Positions 62,682 to 64,000 of a stretch of 64,000 nucleotides of DNA are shown piece by piece; the stretch's first letter is position 1, and every line of letters begins with the position of its first letter. The position numbers and the translations under genes were made by a program. Source of the stretch: Antennarius striatus (Eukaryota; Chordata; Actinopteri; Lophiiformes; Antennariidae). The notes under the pieces are model-generated. The model was not told the origin of the DNA. It ran no database searches and saw only the letters and a program-made list of their open reading frames with translations. The DNA lies in assembly GCF_040054535.1 (NCBI RefSeq), contig NC_090796.1, positions 16,163,001-16,227,000 on the forward strand, written 5' to 3'.

Positions 62682-63700
62682 ATGGTTCCACTTCTGTTTC
62701 TGGTGGCAACCACGACAACATCCAATTCCAGCAGTAGTGGGAACCATACACAAGGTAAGAAAACACGCTTTGGACATGTGAGGATGAACAATCCGGTGTA
62801 GCGACGAAATTTAACCCTAAAACAGGGGGGTCAAACTCACTTTCACTGAGGACCACATCAGCATAACGGCTGTCCTCAAAGGGCCAGATGTAACTTAAAA
62901 AATGTAAGTAAATGTAACTCAATGTAATGTAACATAAATGTAACTACTCTTTAATTTTAAGTAACTCTGAATTTATCACTTATTCAAGTTGCAAACATTA
63001 CAGTTACACAGAAAAAAATATGTTTCTGTTATAACATAAATCTAACACAATTTAGGACGTTGAACTTTGTTCAAGACGTTTCTGTCAAAGTTAAAGTAGG
63101 ATTAATTACTGCATTGTGGGACATGTAGTTTTTAGTCAGAGCACACTTTTCTTTTTTTAATCTATTTATTTTTAGACACTCTGACCCTTTATGCTCTTGA
63201 GGGCCACATAAAATGGTGTGTAGGGACACATTTGCCCCCCCCCCCCCAGGGGCCTTGAGTTTGACACATGTGCCCTAAGATATGTTTATTGTCTGCTTGA
63301 TAACGGCCTCTTCTGCAGCCGTCTTGTTATTACCGGATCACGGTGAACTCCAGCTGCCCCGGACAGTAATTTGGGGCTCCTTGTGCGTCTCCCCCAACAC
63401 AGCTGATAGTTACTGCTGGCAGAGCCTCCCTTAGCAGAGCTTATCTCTCCAGACAAAACACGTCTGAATCCGGTTATTAAATCCGTCCAAGAGGGAACAC
63501 ACACTTGGTTTTCACTCGAACGCATATATATATATATCTACGACCTTTACCCTCTACTTCCTGCTTCTTTGTTGACCCCCTTTGTTGATCATTCTTCCTG
63601 TAGAAGACGTGGCGTCCCCCAGCCACCACGTCCTCCCCACCGTGCTGGTCCTGTCCCTGCTGATGGTCATCATCGCGCTGCTCGTCTGGTACTTCCTCAG
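62682..63700 (+). CDS. ptprea: Receptor-type tyrosine phosphatase epsilon, N-terminal exons (partial)
   Basis: PTPRE is a small receptor tyrosine phosphatase that, by family knowledge, dephosphorylates Src-family kinases and channel subunits. Two exons are in the window: 62682-62754 (ATG after acceptor CCGCAG and TCACA) and 63604-63700, joined by an 849-bp GT-AG intron. They encode 56 complete residues and end in phase 2 (CTC AG). The start MVPLLFLVATTTTSNSS is a short hydrophobic leader followed by a Ser/Thr/Asn-rich ectodomain with N-linked sites (NSS, NHT), as in PTPRE. Then comes EDVASPSHH and the membrane helix PTVLVLSLLMVIIALLVWYF, ending LR. The membrane-proximal basic segment and both phosphatase domains lie past the window. 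PTPRA is the alternative, but the short ectodomain and synteny with clrn3 and foxi2 favour ptpre. The intron contains a hAT-like element. Confidence 0.85.
62823..63272 (-). mobile_element. hAT-like non-autonomous element, copy 6, with target duplication
   Basis: 450 bp inside the intron between the first two ptprea coding exons. Ends are CAGGGGGGTCAAACTCAC and GAGTTTGACACATGTG. Flanks CCCTAAAA (62815-62822) and CCCTAAGA (63273-63280) form an 8-bp target duplication with one mismatch. It has the most complete left end of the family in this window, and no transposase. Confidence 0.88.
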
Positions 63701-63917
63701 GTAGCCTCGCCTCGCTTGACTGGCTGGAAGCCAGACTCAGGGTGGTGGTGGGGGTGGGAAGGACGGGGGTGGGCAGAGCTCTGGGTGACAAGCACTTCCT
63801 CCTTTTTAGTCATTTGAGGCGGGGCCCGGATAGGACGTGCTGAAAAGTCCCCTCTGGTGTTTAGAGAGAGGAGAGCAGCTCAGACGAGAGGAGAGGGACG
63901 AACAGAGACGTCAGCTC

Positions 63918-63949
63918 ATGAGAAAGAATAGCTTCTCCAGTTTCAGATG
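63918..63949 (+). CDS. ptprea: Putative cytosolic-isoform first coding exon of ptprea
   Basis: ATG at 63918 opens M-R-K-N-S-F-S-S-F-R-W, with the Trp codon split as TG at 63948-63949 before the donor GTAGGG. Mammalian cytosolic PTPRE begins with a similar short peptide (MSNRSSFSRLTW) from an internal promoter, and continues into the same downstream exon as the receptor form. The donor phase here (two bases of a codon) equals that of the transmembrane exon ending at 63700, so both could splice to one common exon. The purine-rich 63863-63910 segment would be the 5' UTR. The match is short. Confidence 0.7.
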
Positions 63950-64000
63950 GTAGGGTCAGCTTCAGCTTCCTGAACCAGCTGAAACACCCTTGGAGGGGGT

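Noticed and set aside
62584..62781. 65-codon frame overlapping the ptprea ATG exon
   Set aside because: It is out of frame with the PTPRE leader, reads through the donor site, and has no homology.

Overview
The window is nuclear DNA from a teleost fish. The evidence is compact vertebrate split genes with GT-AG introns, a foxi2 protein with the N-terminus typical of fish, very many CA/TG microsatellites and poly-C/poly-G runs, and fish-type short DNA transposons. No bacterial or viral genes, CRISPR array, tRNA or rRNA were recognised.

Layout: (1) 1-16.1 kb holds the 3' half-locus of dock1 (+). Twelve coding exons encode the last 520 residues: the C-terminal lobes of the DHR-2 GEF domain and the proline-rich CRK-binding tail. 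A large intron at 7.0-11.4 kb carries a 17-bp minisatellite with higher-order periodicity. (2) 16.1-21.8 kb is intergenic. (3) 21.9-23.6 kb is foxi2 (+), a complete two-exon forkhead gene of 375 aa. (4) 23.6-39.1 kb is a gene-free intergenic stretch with transposon copies and several unique blocks that could be conserved regulatory DNA. (5) 39.1-40.0 kb is clrn3 (-), a complete three-exon four-pass clarin of 230 aa. (6) 40.8-64.0 kb is the 5' part of ptprea (+). It has a putative non-coding first exon in a CpG-rich stretch, an intron of about 21.7 kb, the signal-peptide exon, the transmembrane exon, and a separate downstream first exon that reads like the cytosolic isoform start (MRKNSFSSFRW). 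The phosphatase domains lie beyond the window.

Gene order and strand (dock1+, foxi2+, clrn3-, ptpre+) match the mammalian 10q26 block DOCK1-(NPS)-FOXI2-CLRN3-PTPRE, with no sign of NPS. These neighbours share conserved synteny rather than a pathway: DOCK1 is a RAC activator in migration and engulfment, FOXI2 an ectodermal/otic transcription factor, CLRN3 a tetraspan membrane protein, and PTPRE a receptor or cytosolic tyrosine phosphatase.

The most informative items are the cytosolic ptprea alternative exon, the 408-bp higher-order repeat inside the dock1 intron, a hAT-like element family (six copies, two with 8-bp target duplications, one with an internal 5x64-bp array, one with a 25-bp fold-back), a 16-bp repeat carrying T-box-like half sites upstream of foxi2, and near-identical TGCGTAATTACGCA palindromes on both sides of foxi2. 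No obviously new molecular system was found.
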